The position numbers were made by a program, and so were the translations under genes. From the NCBI RefSeq assembly GCF_007679495.1, contig NZ_VEGP01000039.1, forward strand, positions 1 to 51,778: a stretch of DNA of 51,778 bases, given 5' to 3'. Positions within the stretch are counted from its first letter, which is position 1; each line of letters starts with the position of its first letter. Positions 1 to 8,370 of this stretch are shown here, in pieces. The stretch is from Paenibacillus sp. 32O-W (GTDB taxonomy: Bacteria; Bacillota; Bacilli; Paenibacillales; NBRC-103111). The notes beneath the pieces are model-generated. The model saw only the letters and a list, made by a program, of their open reading frames with translations. It made no database searches and was not told the DNA's origin.

Positions 1-1
1 C

Positions 2-52
2 TCATTGAAACAGGCATTCCGTGGTGCGATGGCGGGTTATCCACAGGATTGA
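2..52 (+). CDS. C-terminal end of an upstream gene (partial)
   Basis: One frame is open from the window edge to a TGA at 50-52 and encodes about 16 residues ending in AMAGYPQD. The next gene has its ribosome binding site about 40 bases further on, so this would fit the 3' end of a preceding co-directional gene. The stretch is too short to assign a family, and an open frame of this length is common by chance. Confidence 0.25.
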   Translation, partial: SLKQAFRGAMAGYPQD

Positions 53-105
53 GTTATCCACATTCCGATTTCATGTTTAATACTCCTGTGAGGGAAGGTG
101 AAATA

Positions 106-3100
106 ATGTTCAAAAAGCTTAAATTACTGTTTCTCTGCTGTCTCCTGTTTACTCTATGGTCGGGGCCGGGTACCGGGATGGCCGCATCGGCGGAAACCGG
201 AATTCCGGCGGCGGAGAGACCTATGGAGGGGGGGGATTTCGGTTATATGCAGCAGAGTGAAGAAATCCCGTTAACTCTGCCACAGAGCGAACCGGGTACG
301 GGTCCGTCTTCCGGCGTAGAGGATAGAGCGGGAAATACGGTAACCGAGTCAGTATACAGCCCGGAAGGAGTTCGCGCGGGGCTTGCTGACGACGGTGACT
401 ACATAGAAGTGGAAGCCGCCCCTGAAGATATCTCGATTATCGTTGAAGGACCGCGCAAGCAAATCAACTATATAGACGAGTCTTTGGAAGGCATAACCGA
501 TTATATCGCACTCTACACGAATGATTTCGGTGATCAGATTACGGTCCCCCGCACTGCTGTCGGCGTACAGGTGGACCAGAACAATCAGGTGCTTCAAGTC
601 ATTAACCAGTCCATTAATGGAGGAGTTCCGAACTGGACGGGACCGACCGATCTTCCCATTCCGCCAGGCGGATACGTCCTGGTAGCGAATGACGATAGCT
701 GGGCGAATAAGACGTACAAGCAATATTTGGCCAAAAATTTCAGGCCGGGCGATATCATTAAGCTTCGCAAGAACGGCGAGGTGGTGCCCGTAACCGAGCT
801 GATGACCGGACAGGGCCCGAAGGCAAGGCTTGTAATTGACAACGACTCCATTTACACGGTTACCGTTCCTTCTGTGGAAATTACCGGGAAAGTGACCAAC
901 CGGAGCGAGGATGCAAGTTACTCTCTGACCATCAACGGACAGCAGGCAGGCATTCAGGCTGATGATTCGTTCCGCCATGTATACTCTTTGGCCACCGGTG
1001 TGAATTACATTGATGTCCAGGTTAGCAAGAATGGCAGCCCGCAGGCTGAGCAGACACTCATCATCTATTACAAGGCTTCACAGAATCTCCCTAAAGAGGT
1101 TTACCTGTGGGTCGATCAAGGCTCTAACGCGGTCAGCTTCCAAACAAGCGAGAGCGTAAGAGATATGCTTGTCAAAGCGAAGGATGCCGGAGTGACCTCG
1201 GTCCTCTTCGATGTCAAAGGGGTGGAAGGCTTCGCTTCCTACAAGCGCAACGATCTGACCGGCCGTCCATATGTCAGCGAAATGACTGCGCCGACCCGAG
1301 CGGGAGCCAATCCTGATCTCGATTTGCTGGATGAATTTGTCCGGCATGGGCACGATCTTGGATTAACAGTGCACGCCGCATTCAATGTCTTCGCGGAAGG
1401 ATCGTTCGCGCATAACGAATTTGCGGTGCTGAACGATCATCTGGATTGGGAAGAGCACATTTACCGGGCGGAGGACAATGGGGAGATCAAGCGTCTTCGC
1501 GAAAGTAAATACGGACAGAGCGGGGCATTGGTCGCCTTCATCAATCCGGCTAATGACGATGCCCGCCGTTACCAACTGCTGGGCTTCGAGGAGGTGCTGA
1601 AGAACTATGACGTAGACGGCGTTCTGCTGGATCGGGGCCGCTACGACAACTTCTTCGCCGATTTCAGCGAGGAATCCCGCACCAAATTTGAAGCGTTCCT
1701 GGCCGCAAGAGGCAAAACATTGAAGCAATGGCCTCAGGATATTTTCCAATACGCCGCTGACGGGTCACGGATTAACGGCCCGCTTATCGCAGATTGGTGG
1801 GAGTTCCGCTCGGCAACGATCGAATCTTTCACTGCCGAAGTAAGAGGGCTTGTGGACCGCTATAGCGAAATGAAAGGAAAAGACATCCAGGCCTCTGCCT
1901 ATGTCGGCTCCTGGTACGAATCGTACTATTTAAACGGGGTCAATTGGGCCAGCCCGAATTTCCGCTACGATCCGCGGCTTGGTTTCCCCGAAGACTACTT
2001 GTACACAGATACTTATTATGAGACCGGATATACGGATAACCTGGATTTTCTGATTATCGGCACGTATCAGACGACAGCCAAGCAGATCGAGAAATATATT
2101 ACGCTCGGAAATATTTTGACGAATGGCGATATACCGCTCTATGCGGGGATGGCACTGTCCAATCTCCAGGATCCCGCCCTGCAGAGGGAAGTGTTCCAGG
2201 CCGGGCTGCACAAGACTAATGGCTTGATGCTGTTTGATTATTCACAGGTCAATTGGCCGATTATTAAAGCGTCTATTGAAGATCGGGAATATGTGAAGGA
2301 CTATCAATTGGGCATCAGTCATCCCGGGCAGCCGGACCGCTTTATTGAAGGGGATTACTATAACGTCAATCGGAATGAGGATAATCTGAATGTATATACG
2401 AACCGCTTCGGTCTATCGACAGGGACGAATACTTGGGGAGTGGAGGCTATTGTCGATGCGTCCGGTCAAGTAACCCGTGTAGTTAACAAAACACAGGCGA
2501 TGACCTGGAACTGGACGAACAAGGAGCCGAATAACAGCCTGATACCGGATGGCGGCTTCGTGATCTCCGCAGCGGATACTTCCGGCCAGAGAACCCGAAG
2601 ACAGTTGGTGGCCAACACATACAGCGCGGGCGATCAGGTCAGGTCTGCGGTATTAAGGGGCTATTCCCAATATGACGGTACGGTTGTCAATCGGCCGACG
2701 GCTTCCATTCAAGGAAACGTTGAGGTATTGGGGCCGGGAACTGCCTCGGTTCTAGTGAACGGGGTTCCGGCTACGATGAAGCCTGACGGCGACTTCACCG
2801 CAACGATCCCTCTGGAGCTCGGAGAGAATCAGGTATTGATAACCGTCTATGTAGACGGCTACAAGACGAATGAGAAGGGAATCCGTATTACCCGGGAAGG
2901 GCAGCCTGCTCATGTGGTATCATTAGAGCTGGATTCTTACAATTACAGTCTCGTAGTCGGGGAGACTCATCAAATCGAAGTGACAGCAGTATACTCCGAT
3001 GGCACCCGGGAGCGAGTTACCGGCGCTTCGTTCTCCTCTTCCCACAGCAAGGTGATCGAGGTGTCCGGCAGCGGCCTCGCTACTGCAGTGAAGCCGGGGA

Positions 3101-3207
3101 ACGCAACGGTTACGGTAGAATACGAAGGCAAGCAAGCCCATGCTAAAATCAAAGTGTTCCACCACGACGTTCCCGGCCGGAATAAAGGAAAAGGCCATAA
3201 CTCGTAA
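106..3207 (+). CDS. Secreted multidomain GHL10-type glycoside hydrolase-like protein with Ig-like domains
   Basis: A large exported protein (1033 aa) that probably acts on a cell-wall or extracellular glycan; its substrate cannot be read from the sequence. The start at 106 is preferred over an in-frame TTG at 49 because it follows AGGGAAGGTG and opens a signal peptide (MFKKLKLLFLC..., cleavage near AASAET). Residues about 330-720 resemble the glycosyl hydrolase-like 10 family (YngK-type TIM barrel, with the segments LFDVKGVEG and DGVLLDRGRYDNF). Two modules flank the barrel as a duplicated pair: one at about 130-220 recurs at 762-850 (GGYVLVANDD / GGFVISAADT), and an Ig-like one at about 255-325 recurs at 865-930 (SLTINGQQ / SVLVNGVP). 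A Big_2-like domain ends the protein (about 935-1020). The family call is good; the reaction is inferred. Confidence 0.8.
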   Translation: MFKKLKLLFLCCLLFTLWSGPGTGMAASAETGIPAAERPMEGGDFGYMQQSEEIPLTLPQSEPGTGPSSGVEDRAGNTVTESVYSPEGVRAGLADDGDYIEVEAAPEDISIIVEGPRKQINYIDESLEGITDYIALYTNDFGDQITVPRTAVGVQVDQNNQVLQVINQSINGGVPNWTGPTDLPIPPGGYVLVANDDSWANKTYKQYLAKNFRPGDIIKLRKNGEVVPVTELMTGQGPKARLVIDNDSIYTVTVPSVEITGKVTNRSEDASYSLTINGQQAGIQADDSFRHVYSLATGVNYIDVQVSKNGSPQAEQTLIIYYKASQNLPKEVYLWVDQGSNAVSFQTSESVRDMLVKAKDAGVTSVLFDVKGVEGFASYKRNDLTGRPYVSEMTAPTRAGANPDLDLLDEFVRHGHDLGLTVHAAFNVFAEGSFAHNEFAVLNDHLDWEEHIYRAEDNGEIKRLRESKYGQSGALVAFINPANDDARRYQLLGFEEVLKNYDVDGVLLDRGRYDNFFADFSEESRTKFEAFLAARGKTLKQWPQDIFQYAADGSRINGPLIADWWEFRSATIESFTAEVRGLVDRYSEMKGKDIQASAYVGSWYESYYLNGVNWASPNFRYDPRLGFPEDYLYTDTYYETGYTDNLDFLIIGTYQTTAKQIEKYITLGNILTNGDIPLYAGMALSNLQDPALQREVFQAGLHKTNGLMLFDYSQVNWPIIKASIEDREYVKDYQLGISHPGQPDRFIEGDYYNVNRNEDNLNVYTNRFGLSTGTNTWGVEAIVDASGQVTRVVNKTQAMTWNWTNKEPNNSLIPDGGFVISAADTSGQRTRRQLVANTYSAGDQVRSAVLRGYSQYDGTVVNRPTASIQGNVEVLGPGTASVLVNGVPATMKPDGDFTATIPLELGENQVLITVYVDGYKTNEKGIRITREGQPAHVVSLELDSYNYSLVVGETHQIEVTAVYSDGTRERVTGASFSSSHSKVIEVSGSGLATAVKPGNATVTVEYEGKQAHAKIKVFHHDVPGRNKGKGHNS

Positions 3208-4023
3208 ACAACTGGGACGCAGCATGCAAGAGTCATCGTTGCTCTTGCTGACGGACTGCAATGCACGCGATAACATCTTCCAAGCCGAGGTAGAATGATC
3301 AGGACGTCGAATTGTCTGCAGCCATGGCATTTATAGATTCACCGCTTATAATTAAGAAAGAGAGTGCCAGGGATAAGCGGAAGACTTCGGAAGTTCCGTA
3401 AATCGTACGGAGGCCGTGGGGAGACCCATGGCCTCTTCATTGAATGAGAGGCTGGCTCCAAGCTGTTACCGCTTTGAACTGGAAGAGCGTGAGCAGTTAG
3501 TGTCTTTGAGCAGTATCCCATTGACTCAGTTTGACGGAGCATATCGCTGTAAAGCAATATGTTTGGCAAAAAAGTCACGGAGGAGTTGGAACTGGAAGAG
3601 CGTGAGCAGTTAGTGTCTTTGAGCAGTATCCCATTGACTCAGTTTGATGGAGCGTCTCACTGTAAGCAAGATGATTGGTAAAAAAGTCACGGAGAAGACA
3701 GTTTGGAACTGGAAAAGCGTGAGCGGTCGCATCGTTATCCTCGGATTTCAACCTTTATAGAATCCATTCAATAGAAATTCGAGGATAACAGCGATTGGAA
3801 GTCCAAACTGTACTCGAAGTGCCGCAAGCATCCTTAACATCACGTAGAAACAGCGAAAGTCTCGAAGCAGCACAGAATTGCCGAACATCATGCAGACATA
3901 GCGAAAAGGAAGTCCATACTGGTCTCGAAGAAGACCCCCGCTTGTTTTTCCAGGATAGGAGTCTGCCGGTTAAACGATAAGCTGTTAACATTAGCCTTTC
4001 GTTCGGATAAGGGGGAGAGAGAG
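3208..4023. repeat. 816-base gene-free gap with direct and inverted repeats
   Basis: No convincing gene lies here. A unit of about 113 bases starting TTTGAACTGGAAGAGCGTGA runs from 3473 and is repeated almost exactly from 3586; a third, partial copy starts at 3702. The third copy runs into a long imperfect hairpin at 3698-3812, in which the arm around ATCGTTATCCTCGGATTT (3731-3748) pairs with AAATTCGAGGATAACAGCGA (from 3775) and ACAGTTTGGA pairs with TCCAAACTGT. From 3791 to 3935 a shorter motif (AGCGA...GGAAGTCCA...TCTCGAAG) recurs about three times. A 7-bp hairpin at 3226-3248 after the preceding gene lacks a T-run, so it is not a clear terminator. Confidence 0.7.
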
Positions 4024-5625
4024 ATGAACTTAATGATTGTTGAGGACGAAGCCCGGCTTCGCAACAGCCTGGCCAATAACATACCTTGGGAAGATCATGG
4101 GATAGAGGTAGTCGGGCTCGCGGCAAACGGTAAAGAAGCTTTGGAGTTAATCGAACGCAAAAAACCGGATATTGTGCTGATGGATATCCAAATGCCGGAA
4201 ATGGACGGTTTGACCTTGGCCAGACAGGTCCGTGAAAAAGATCCGTATCTTCAATTTATTATTCTAAGCGGACATGATAATTTTGCATTTGCGCAATCCG
4301 CGGTGGAGCTCGGGATCAGCAAGTATTTGCTCAAGCCGGCCGGGGATACCGATATCGTGGAGGCGGTCCTGGAAGCCGCGGAGAAGGTCCGCGCAGAGAT
4401 GGAGAAGCGCCATAATGAAAGGAAGCTGCAATTAAAATGGGCCCAGCATCTGCCCTATGTCAAAGAAATGTTCCTCCAATATTGGTTGGCGGGGAAATTT
4501 GAGGAGTGGGAGGTTAGCGAAAAGGGACGCGACCTGCTGCCCGGCTTGCAGAAGGACCAGCAGTACATTGTGGCCGTAGTCGATATGGACCCGCTGCCCG
4601 AAGGAGAGACCCGTTTCAATGAAAGTGACGGTCCGTTGCTTGATTTTTCGGTCAAAAGTGTGGCGCTTGAGTATTTGGAGCGCACACCCTGTTGGATCTG
4701 CTCGGATTCCGCAGGTTCCACCGCCATTATTTTTACAGCCGCTCCGGAAGAGGATGGGCAGGATTTCTTACTGCACGTGAATACACTGATCGTCAAGCTG
4801 CTGTTCGTCATTAAGGAATGCCTGAAGCTGACGGCCAGCGCCGGAATCAGCAAGCCTTCCTCCGACAAGGAAGCGGTAGGCAAGCTGTATATGCAGGCGC
4901 GCAAGGCGCTGCAGGAAAGAATTGTGTACGGCAACGATTTGGCCGTACCTTATCGTGAGGAGAATGCCGCGGATCCGGTTCTGCCTTCCGAAACGAACAT
5001 TGAGAAGAAGCTGGAAATCGCACTGGAGCTTGCAGATACCGATCAGGCGCTGGAGGCGCTCGATGCTATTTGGCAGCAGGGAATGCTTAAGGCGGGTTCC
5101 GTCGAAGAAATGCAGGAGAATGTCCTTTATTTGAGCAGCTTGTTCATCCGCTTCGTTCATAAGCAAGGATGGTCCCTGCAGGAAGTTGTAGGCGCCGATT
5201 TCGGCTACTATCACAATTTGCAGAGCCTGGCCTCCAAGGATCAGATTCGCCAATGGATGAACCGCTTTGTCAGAAGCTTTATAGCTTACCAACAGAAGCA
5301 GAGGAAGACGACCAGCCACAAGATGGTCAGAGATATTCTGACTATTGTCGACAAGGAGATGGATCAGGAGCTGTCCCTCCATACCGTTGCCGACCGTTTG
5401 TTTGTCAATTCTTCCTACTTGAGCAGGTTGTTCAAGCAGGAAACGGGCAAATCCTTCTCGGCCTATGTATTGGAGCGCAAGATGGAGTTTGCCAAGCAAT
5501 ATTTGCTGGAGGGGGCCAAGGTATATGATGTGGCCCGGATGGTCGGATACCGCGATGTCAGCTACTTCACAAGAGTGTTTCGTAAATATTGGGGAGTTAC
5601 TCCTGGAGAAATCAAGGGTGGATAG
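4024..5625 (+). CDS. YesN-type AraC-family response regulator, orphan
   Basis: A two-component response regulator (533 aa). The receiver domain occupies about residues 1-120, with the acidic pocket D8/E9, phospho-acceptor D54 in the segment VLMDIQMPEMDG and the conserved K104. The C-terminal hundred residues form an AraC-type double helix-turn-helix (LSLHTVADRLFVNSSYLSRLFK, then VARMVGYRDVSYFTRVFRKY). The middle part is the variable region usual in Paenibacillus YesN proteins. The start is supported by GGGGGAGA just upstream. Such regulators normally sit beside a YesM-type histidine kinase, often with a sugar importer; neither is next to this gene, so its signal and targets are unknown. Confidence 0.9.
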   Translation: MNLMIVEDEARLRNSLANNIPWEDHGIEVVGLAANGKEALELIERKKPDIVLMDIQMPEMDGLTLARQVREKDPYLQFIILSGHDNFAFAQSAVELGISKYLLKPAGDTDIVEAVLEAAEKVRAEMEKRHNERKLQLKWAQHLPYVKEMFLQYWLAGKFEEWEVSEKGRDLLPGLQKDQQYIVAVVDMDPLPEGETRFNESDGPLLDFSVKSVALEYLERTPCWICSDSAGSTAIIFTAAPEEDGQDFLLHVNTLIVKLLFVIKECLKLTASAGISKPSSDKEAVGKLYMQARKALQERIVYGNDLAVPYREENAADPVLPSETNIEKKLEIALELADTDQALEALDAIWQQGMLKAGSVEEMQENVLYLSSLFIRFVHKQGWSLQEVVGADFGYYHNLQSLASKDQIRQWMNRFVRSFIAYQQKQRKTTSHKMVRDILTIVDKEMDQELSLHTVADRLFVNSSYLSRLFKQETGKSFSAYVLERKMEFAKQYLLEGAKVYDVARMVGYRDVSYFTRVFRKYWGVTPGEIKGG

Positions 5626-5722
5626 ACCGCATCCGCCTCGATCTTCAGGCTTCAATGAGCGGCGCCGAGAGGCGGCCGGAAGGTACGAGAACTCGGATAT
5701 ACCATGCCGACAATGATGAAAG

Positions 5723-5750
5723 AGCCCGTTCCACTTTTTCGGAGCGGGCT
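5723..5750. terminator. Hairpin between convergent genes
   Basis: AGCCCGTTCC (5723-5732) pairs with GGAGCGGGCT (5741-5750) with one wobble pair. The 3' flank is only weakly T-rich, so this is a possible terminator for the response regulator and, in the other direction, for the lipoate ligase gene. Confidence 0.45.
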
Positions 5751-5780
5751 TCAATATGTCACTTCTTCTATACGTCAGAA

Positions 5781-5810
5781 CATGTCAAAACATGTCAAAA
5801 CATGTCAAAA
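5781..5810. repeat. Three exact tandem copies of CATGTCAAAA
   Basis: The 10-mer CATGTCAAAA is repeated three times without change between the convergent response regulator and lipoate ligase genes. It is non-coding and its role is unknown. Confidence 0.9.
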
Positions 5811-5849
5811 CCGTCACTCGCCAGACAGACCATCGGCTGACCACGCGAT

Positions 5850-6839
5850 CTAGAAAAACAGGGAAAGCAGAGATTCGTTATCCAGCTTGCCGATATATTT
5901 CCCGGCATCCGCTTCCGCCAGAGCTTCCCGGACAGCCGTCTTATCGTAAGGAAGGCCGATCAGCTTGCTCTCCAGCTCCGATACGTCCTCAAGCCCGAAG
6001 AAGTCTCCGTATATTTTGGCCTCCTTAATTTTTCCTTTCTCAATATCAAGCCGGACATCCACCGTTCCTACCTGGTCAAATCGCTTGGACTGGCGGAAGT
6101 TGGACTTAGGGGATTTGCCGTAGTTCCAATCCCAGCTTTGGTAGCGGGCCTCGGACAGCTCTCGGATTCGTTTCCAGTCATCCTCAGTCAGCTTATACTC
6201 CGGAATGTTCTCTCCTCCGAAGATAGAACGCAGCAAGGACTGCTTGAACTGCTCGATCGTTATCTTCTCCGGCAGAAATTCCGAAATATTCGCCACCCGG
6301 CTGCGAATCGACTTGATTCCTTTCGACTGGATCTTGTCGCTATTCACCTTAAGCGCGGACACGACATTCTCCATCTCGGAGTCAAAAAGCAGCGTGCCGT
6401 GGCTGAACATTCTTCCCTTGGTTGAATATTGGGCGTTGCCGGATATTTTCCGTTCGCCGACTTGAATGTCGTTGCGTCCCGTCAATTCAGCCTCTACTCC
6501 CATGCTTCGCAGAGCTTGTACGACAGGCTCCGTAAATTTGCGGAAATTATGAAAGGACTGTCCGTCATCGTTCATAATAAAGCTGAAATTCAAATTCCCC
6601 AAATCGTGGTAAACCGCACCTCCTCCGGACAGTCTGCGCACGACATGAATAGAGTTGGCATTGACGTAATCGGCGTTGATTTCCTCCGCCGTATTTTGAT
6701 TTTTTCCAATGATGATCGATGGCTCGTTGATATAAAAAAGAAGATAGTCCTCGTCTTGCGGAAGCTCTTTAAGCGCATATTCTTCGATCGCTAGATTCAT
6801 GCGCGGGTCCGTGATTCCTTGATTATCTATAAATTTCAT
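5850..6839 (-). CDS. lplA: Lipoate-protein ligase A (LplJ type)
   Basis: Activates free lipoate with ATP and transfers it to lipoyl domains of 2-oxoacid dehydrogenases and GcvH in the cytoplasm. The protein is 329 aa, the usual length for LplJ-type ligases including the C-terminal domain. The lipoate-binding segment RRLSGGGAVYHD lies at residues 68-79, and the catalytic lysine is K131 in KISGNAQ. The start at 6839 follows GGAGGGGG at good spacing; a longer in-frame upstream extension lacks such a site. The gene stands alone, convergent with the response regulator. Confidence 0.93.
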   Translation of the reverse strand: MKFIDNQGITDPRMNLAIEEYALKELPQDEDYLLFYINEPSIIIGKNQNTAEEINADYVNANSIHVVRRLSGGGAVYHDLGNLNFSFIMNDDGQSFHNFRKFTEPVVQALRSMGVEAELTGRNDIQVGERKISGNAQYSTKGRMFSHGTLLFDSEMENVVSALKVNSDKIQSKGIKSIRSRVANISEFLPEKITIEQFKQSLLRSIFGGENIPEYKLTEDDWKRIRELSEARYQSWDWNYGKSPKSNFRQSKRFDQVGTVDVRLDIEKGKIKEAKIYGDFFGLEDVSELESKLIGLPYDKTAVREALAEADAGKYIGKLDNESLLSLFF

Positions 6840-7000
6840 GAGAATATCCCCCTCCGAAATCGAAAGCATGGTTTTCAGTACGGCTAACCATTCCGTAGCA
6901 TGAAGTTCAGCCGACAACCTCATTGTATCGCAAAACAGGCTATCAGACAAAAAACGGCCTTAAAAGAATAGTCAGCCGGGATAAGTCCGGTAATTGCCCT

Positions 7001-7032
7001 GAAAAATGAAAGGAACTCCCGGCGGGAGCTCC
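7001..7032 (-). terminator. Terminator after the GNAT gene
   Basis: On the minus strand GGAGCTCCC pairs with GGGAGTTCC around a three-base loop (7012-7032) and is followed by a T-rich run (TTTCATTTTTC). It lies about 77 bases past the stop of the acetyltransferase gene. Confidence 0.6.
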
Positions 7033-7108
7033 TCAACCATTCGGTGGCAGATCATGTTAACTATAAATGCAAAGTCGTTGGCATTAGCCGTTTCCGTCTA
7101 GAAAACCA

Positions 7109-8245
7109 TTACACGTAATTCAGCCCGGCATCGTAAGGAAACGGAATCGGGAACAAGGCGGACAGCCGCTTCTTTAACTCCTCAGGGGCTTGGAATTCAG
7201 GAGCCGGATCGAAGAACATAGAGACGGTCTCCTGCACCGTAAGCTCGGCGGTCCAACCGTCCAGTGCAACGCTGGTTCTGCCGTCTTCCAAGCGGGTGAT
7301 CCTGAGGCTGTCGGCCGCTCCCGCATCAACCGATTTCAGGTAAGGGTACATATGACCGAGCAATCTCTCAGGATTCACGATGTAGACCGTGCCGGTGGCT
7401 TTGCCCGTATTGCAGGGGAGTCCTGCAAGCTCCGCTGCCAGCTTATCTTCGTGCCATGGCACGGGAATGTTAAGCTTCTTCAATCCGTAGGTCCGGATCG
7501 CATAGGACAGCAGTGCGGGCATTCCTTCGGCGGCACCGCCCCATTCAATCAGGTGGGGCTCGCGTTTCGGAGTATCCGAATAAGGGACTCCGATGACGGC
7601 GAAGGTCAGCAAATCGCCTTCTGCGTTCTCGGCTACGAGCACTTTGTGCTGCAGCTTGTAGCAGGTGCTGAGCGCTTCGGCATGAATCAGCCCGGCCAAA
7701 TCCCATACGCTCTGCTCATAGCGGCTGCGGCGGCTGCTCGCCAATTCATATAGACGGAACCAGTCCGTCGGGGCGAGCTCTCGAAGCACAGTTCCTTCCG
7801 GAACAGGTCTGGAGGGGAGAGGCTGGCCTTCTTCCCACAGGTAACGGTGAACTTGACCGTATGTACAGCAGCCCGCTCGCGTATATAGCGACCTTCCCCC
7901 TGAGACAAGGAGGAGGGAAGCGCCCGCCCTATCGATATGCTCCAGAATCTTCGTCAGAATCTCGCTGGCTTTGCCTTGGCCCCGATAGTCAGGGTGTGTG
8001 CAGACGGAACCAAGAGAATAGATAGGGAGTCTTGCTTCTCCTATTCTCAAGACGGCCGGAACAAGCCCCATGAACGATACGAGCTTGCCATTGTCAAAAG
8101 CGCCATAGGATTGGCCGAGCGCCTCTGAGAACACCCCCGGAAAAGCGGCCTGCATAGATACCTGCTCAGAGTCCCGGAAGATGGAATCCGAGAGCTTCGC
8201 CGCTTCATCCAATTGTTGTTGTGTCAATAAACAACGAATTTCCAT
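7109..8245 (-). CDS. Eis-like GNAT N-acetyltransferase
   Basis: A 378-aa acetyltransferase. The N-terminal GNAT fold contains the acetyl-CoA-binding motif A (VCTHPDYRGQGKASEIL), followed by a second GNAT-like half and a C-terminal SCP2-like domain, the layout of the Eis/YitI-like family. Some members acetylate aminoglycosides or other amines; the substrate here is unknown. The start at 8245 is placed by a near-perfect AGGAGG seven or so bases upstream, rather than a longer form from 8272. It is read in the same direction as the FAD oxidoreductase but about 125 bases away. Confidence 0.85.
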   Translation of the reverse strand: MEIRCLLTQQQLDEAAKLSDSIFRDSEQVSMQAAFPGVFSEALGQSYGAFDNGKLVSFMGLVPAVLRIGEARLPIYSLGSVCTHPDYRGQGKASEILTKILEHIDRAGASLLLVSGGRSLYTRAGCCTYGQVHRYLWEEGQPLPSRPVPEGTVLRELAPTDWFRLYELASSRRSRYEQSVWDLAGLIHAEALSTCYKLQHKVLVAENAEGDLLTFAVIGVPYSDTPKREPHLIEWGGAAEGMPALLSYAIRTYGLKKLNIPVPWHEDKLAAELAGLPCNTGKATGTVYIVNPERLLGHMYPYLKSVDAGAADSLRITRLEDGRTSVALDGWTAELTVQETVSMFFDPAPEFQAPEELKKRLSALFPIPFPYDAGLNYV

Positions 8246-8370
8246 GAATACGCCTCCTAGAATGGCTAACAACGCTTTGATATTTGCGCAATTACATTCA
8301 AGATTGTACCATATTTTACAGCTTTATAGGCCTATTTCTGGAACGATTTTCCGTTGTTTATTCCCGCCGA

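Noticed and set aside
3416-3613. Possible 65-residue gene in the repeat region
   Set aside because: It consists mostly of the 113-base repeat and lacks a ribosome binding site; the second copy of the repeat does not keep the same frame.
4768-5754. Long minus-strand open frame opposite the response regulator
   Set aside because: The plus-strand frame encodes an unmistakable receiver and AraC domain; the antisense frame has no recognisable family and no ribosome site.
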